Assembly: GCA_036245525.1 (NCBI GenBank)
Contig: BTPG01000003.1
Coordinates: 161,255,260-161,319,259, forward strand
DNA: 64,000 nucleotides
Direction of reading: 5' to 3'
From: Semisulcospira habei
Lineage: Eukaryota; Mollusca; Gastropoda; Semisulcospiridae
The notes below the pieces were generated by a model. The model did not search any database. It had not been told where the DNA came from and worked only from the letters and a program-made list of their open reading frames with translations. A program made the position numbers and the translations under genes. This document shows positions 61,250 through 64,000 of this stretch, piece by piece; position 1 is the first letter of the stretch, and every line of letters starts with the position of its first letter.

Positions 61250-64000
61250 TCAAAACACATTACCGATGACGTTACTACTAGGAAGAATAACGAAAAGGTG
61301 GTGGGTGCCACCTAGCTACAATCCCCTGTAAGGGACGCACCAGAGCCACCCACCCCGGCCACACTCCTGACCATTTCAGCTAAGCTACCACGAGGTGCGT
61401 AGGCACCGGGAGGGCGTGTCGTGCGGCGGCGACGAGGCGCCTAGGCACCGGGAGGGAGTGTCGTGCGGCGGCGAAGGCCCCAGTCCAGTCTCAGTTCGCC
61501 AGTGTGCCCGAAGGGCACTGTGGTAGCATCGGGCAAAGGAAGATCATGCCCGCCAACCCACGACCGTCCCAAGCCTGATGGGGCAACTGTGGGTGCAGGA
61601 GACGCTCATGGTCAGGGCTGGCACCCGTGCGCCCTGAACTCCTGCCTCTGAGCGTTCTCCGGGGAACGAGGTCCAGGGAGGAGGACCAGATAACCCCCGC
61701 AGAGACAGGAAGAACCCACTGGTCCGCGATGTCTGCCAGGTGGAGACACATGCCCACAATCAAGCCAGGTCGCTCTCGCAGGAGATCGGCGCCAAGGACT
61801 GCTCGACGTAAGCCAGAAGATTAGGCAGCAGTCATCGCCCCAGAACCGCAGGACTTGCCACCGTCCCACAAGGACGGGTCTGGTCGAAGGACTGTGAGCT
61901 GTAGCGATGACCTACATCGGGGCCCCAGAGAACCTCTAGCAGCGAGCTGGCGCGGGACCTGGGACTAGCAGCATCCACGAAGAAGGCCACCCCAGAGATA
62001 GAGAGAGAGACGCGGCGACCACTGTGAGGGGGAGCAGGCAAAACCGCTGTGTCGGAAAGAGGACAAACATGGCCGTCGTGCACTGCGAGCAGCTCCTCTG
62101 AAGATACCCGGGCGGAGCACCCACACAGTGTCGAGCAGCCAGCCGCGCTGCAAGTGGGAGTCGGCAGGACCCTCCGGTGATCGGGTGGTGTCGCTCGGAG
62201 AGGGATGTCGCAGTCCATGGACCACCAGAGGATCTGTGACAATAGTCAGCCGAGAGACCGCAGAGGAACCGGGCCCACCATCGGAAATAGGAGCCCTCAG
62301 TGTCAGCGTCGGAGAGGACGAGAAGCACCAGATGGCGGAGGCGGGACTCCCACGGACAAAGGTTCATCCAAACGCCGCCGGCCCCAACCCATCGGGGTGT
62401 CTGTCAGCACGGCCTGCAAGTCAGCGGCAGGAAGCGGTGAGGAACGTAGGTAGAAGCAGCGCGTCCCATCCGGCGACGCTCACGTCCGCATGGAGGGGGG
62501 GGGGGGGGGATGGGGTGGGGGGGGGGGAGAGGGGTGCTCCTGACAGGAACCAGCCAGCAGGGAGCAAGGCATCGGGAAGACTGGCACCAGGGTCGCGACG
62601 GAGCCAGGGGATGGAAGACAGAGCATCCTAGGTGAATGGGAGGAAGCCAGACGAGGGGAACGACATCCGCCGCCGCGGTCCTCAGGCCCAGGGGATGAAG
62701 TCACTCTTGATAGAACTGCTAGAAGCATCTGCCGGCCGAAGGTTGCCAGCGTCTGGAACCGAGGCTCCCGAAGTTCACCACGTAGCGGTCAGCCCGGAGC
62801 ACGTCCAAGTGTACCACCGGCAGGAAGGCATGGAGTCCGACTTGCCGAAGGTGCCTGGGAGGCCGGTCCGAATAGGTAGATCGTTACCGAAACGAAGGCA
62901 GAAGCGACGAGCCAGTCCCGGCGGACGATGAGGTCCAAGACGCATACATCGTCCACAAGCTCCTGGAGACGAGGCGGGTGTAGCGGGTAGGCAAGCGACT
63001 CCCTCCAGTTGCAAAGGAATGTAGGCTCCACGCCGAACTGTTGAGACAGCATACCACCAGGGAGAGCGCCGCATCATGGAGGAGATCCGAGGAGATCCAA
63101 GGAGGACAGAAGGCCCTTGAACCTGGCTGGAGCAGCCACAAGGGTCATCTGGGAGCAGCAAGCGTCCCAAGAGGCGGCAGAGAGTGGCTGGGTCAGAGGT
63201 CCATGTAGAGTCCGTCCCCTCCTGCAGGCTAGGACGAAAGAGGCAAGCGACCGCGCCGGGCCTGCATAGAAGCGTCTTCCCAACGGCGAAGAGGTTGCGG
63301 CAGGAACAGGTGACAGCATCACTACACTGCGGGTCTGTCGTAGACGCGCCTCTCCTAGGCGAGGAGGTCAGGGCAGGAACAGCGGACAGCATGCCAAGGC
63401 ATCGGGTCCCAGTAGGTGGAGGAGGCGTCATCGGAGGCGTAGGTCGCAGTCCGGTGTCCTCGACACACTGGACGACCGTCTGTGGAACAGCGCCGAACTC
63501 CCACGGGCCAGGGCGCAGCGGAAGAAGATCGTGGTCCCGTCCAAGTCCCAGGGGGAGTGGTGTAGTGAAGCTGGAGAGCCGTGTGCTGTCACTGCCAGAG
63601 GAGACAGAGATCTGACCGGGAGCCACGCACAAGGGAAGGCGGATGGCGCTGTTCTGGGAACGAGGAGCTGCGGGGTTGCAGACGGGTATCTGCCATGCGG
63701 GGCAAGCAGCGTCGCTCGTGCTACGCTCGGGCGAGCGGGCGTATAAGGTCCAGTAGCTTCATTGGGTATGGTGCGTTCGGCACTACTCCTGTAGTGGGAA
63801 GCACGACGATGATCCTGGACTGGCAACGGTTTGTGGTGTGACAGATTCCTATGTTCCGCAGAGCGGGGCGAGCGAACTCGCTGCGGGACAGGCTTGAGCG
63901 AGCTGGTGCGCAAGGGGGGTCTCATCCTGTGAGTTGTCAGTCCCTCAACGTCAGGGCTTGGTAGCTGTTATTTTCCACAGAGCGGGGCGAGCGAACTCGC
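61250..64000. other. GC-rich block with overlapping open frames, unidentified
   Basis: The base composition changes abruptly at about 61250. Frames of 80-285 codons are open on both strands (minus strand longest at 63632-62775, 62367-61936 and 63925-63428). This is expected when stop codons are rare in GC-rich DNA, so none is called as a gene. Weak minus-strand resemblance to a retroelement was seen (about 62240-62130: SQILWWSMDCDIPLRATPPD, then CSAAGCSTLCG), like the reverse transcriptase/RNase H boundary of DIRS-type elements, but frames and key residues do not hold. Internal repeats: a 42-mer-scale duplication at about 61390-61475 (GGCACCGGGAGGG, GTGTCGTGCGGCGGCGA) and AGCGGGGCGAGCGAACTCGC at 63860 and 63980. 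It runs off the window. Confidence 0.4.

Noticed and set aside
61936..63925. Long minus-strand frames in the GC-rich block as genes.
   Set aside because: Overlapping frames are open on both strands, as expected from high GC; no frame keeps a recognisable domain and the DIRS-like resemblance is too weak to call.

Overview
This is a piece of an animal nuclear genome: genes split by long introns, GT-AG splice sites, (CT)n/(GT)n microsatellites, long G and C homopolymers, tRNA-derived SINEs, LINE remnants and a very dense load of short palindromic transposons. A mollusc (perhaps a gastropod) fits the repeat style, but this is an inference from general appearance. No bacterial, organellar or viral gene organisation was seen.

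Two genes can be supported. (1) On the plus strand, an HMGA-type chromatin protein (AT-hook protein) is built from four coding exons at 8153-8308, 20672-20752, 31603-31647 and 33746-33814. All three coding introns are phase 0 and the predicted protein has 116 residues. A 5' untranslated stretch of the first coding exon starts at a strong acceptor near 7527. (2) On the minus strand, convergent with it, is the 3' part of an unrecognised Ser/Pro-rich gene: an internal exon at 57930-57487 joined in phase to a terminal exon at 52117-51333. Everything else is intronic or intergenic repeat DNA.

The most striking content is the palindromes. I count at least fifteen sequence-unrelated families of near-perfect inverted repeats (named here PAL-A to PAL-P), some 30 bp to 380 bp long and well over 90 copies in 64 kb. 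Families A, B, C, E, I, L, M and P are sequence-unrelated inside but share the same ends: TTAA followed by CCC or CTC and a T-rich step, with the mirror image at the other end. Four clean nested insertions (PAL-A in a SINE at 16815-17032, in PAL-H at 58617-58808 and in an interspersed repeat at 54481-54616; PAL-B inside PAL-C at 48430-48521) put the insertion target at TTAA. In four places two different families sit head to tail sharing one TTAA. This is the signature of piggyBac-type mobilisation of non-autonomous elements; no transposase gene is in the window. Families D, F, G, H, J, K, N and O are palindromes without the TTAA end.

Layout. 1-7.5 kb: palindromes, a GA microsatellite block and a decayed minus-strand LINE with RNase H motifs (5.6-6.5 kb). 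7.5-33.8 kb: the HMGA-like gene; its introns hold PAL elements, SINEs, a LINE 3' end broken by a perfect 68-bp-arm hairpin (17.1-17.9 kb), a 1.6-kb terminal-inverted-repeat transposon (21.4-23.0 kb) and long microsatellites. 33.8-51.3 kb: intergenic, with PAL elements and a tandem-unit repeat rich in TGACCT motifs. 51.3-57.9 kb: the minus-strand gene. 58-61.25 kb: more PAL elements. 61.25-64 kb: an abruptly GC-rich block with overlapping open frames on both strands that I could not identify.
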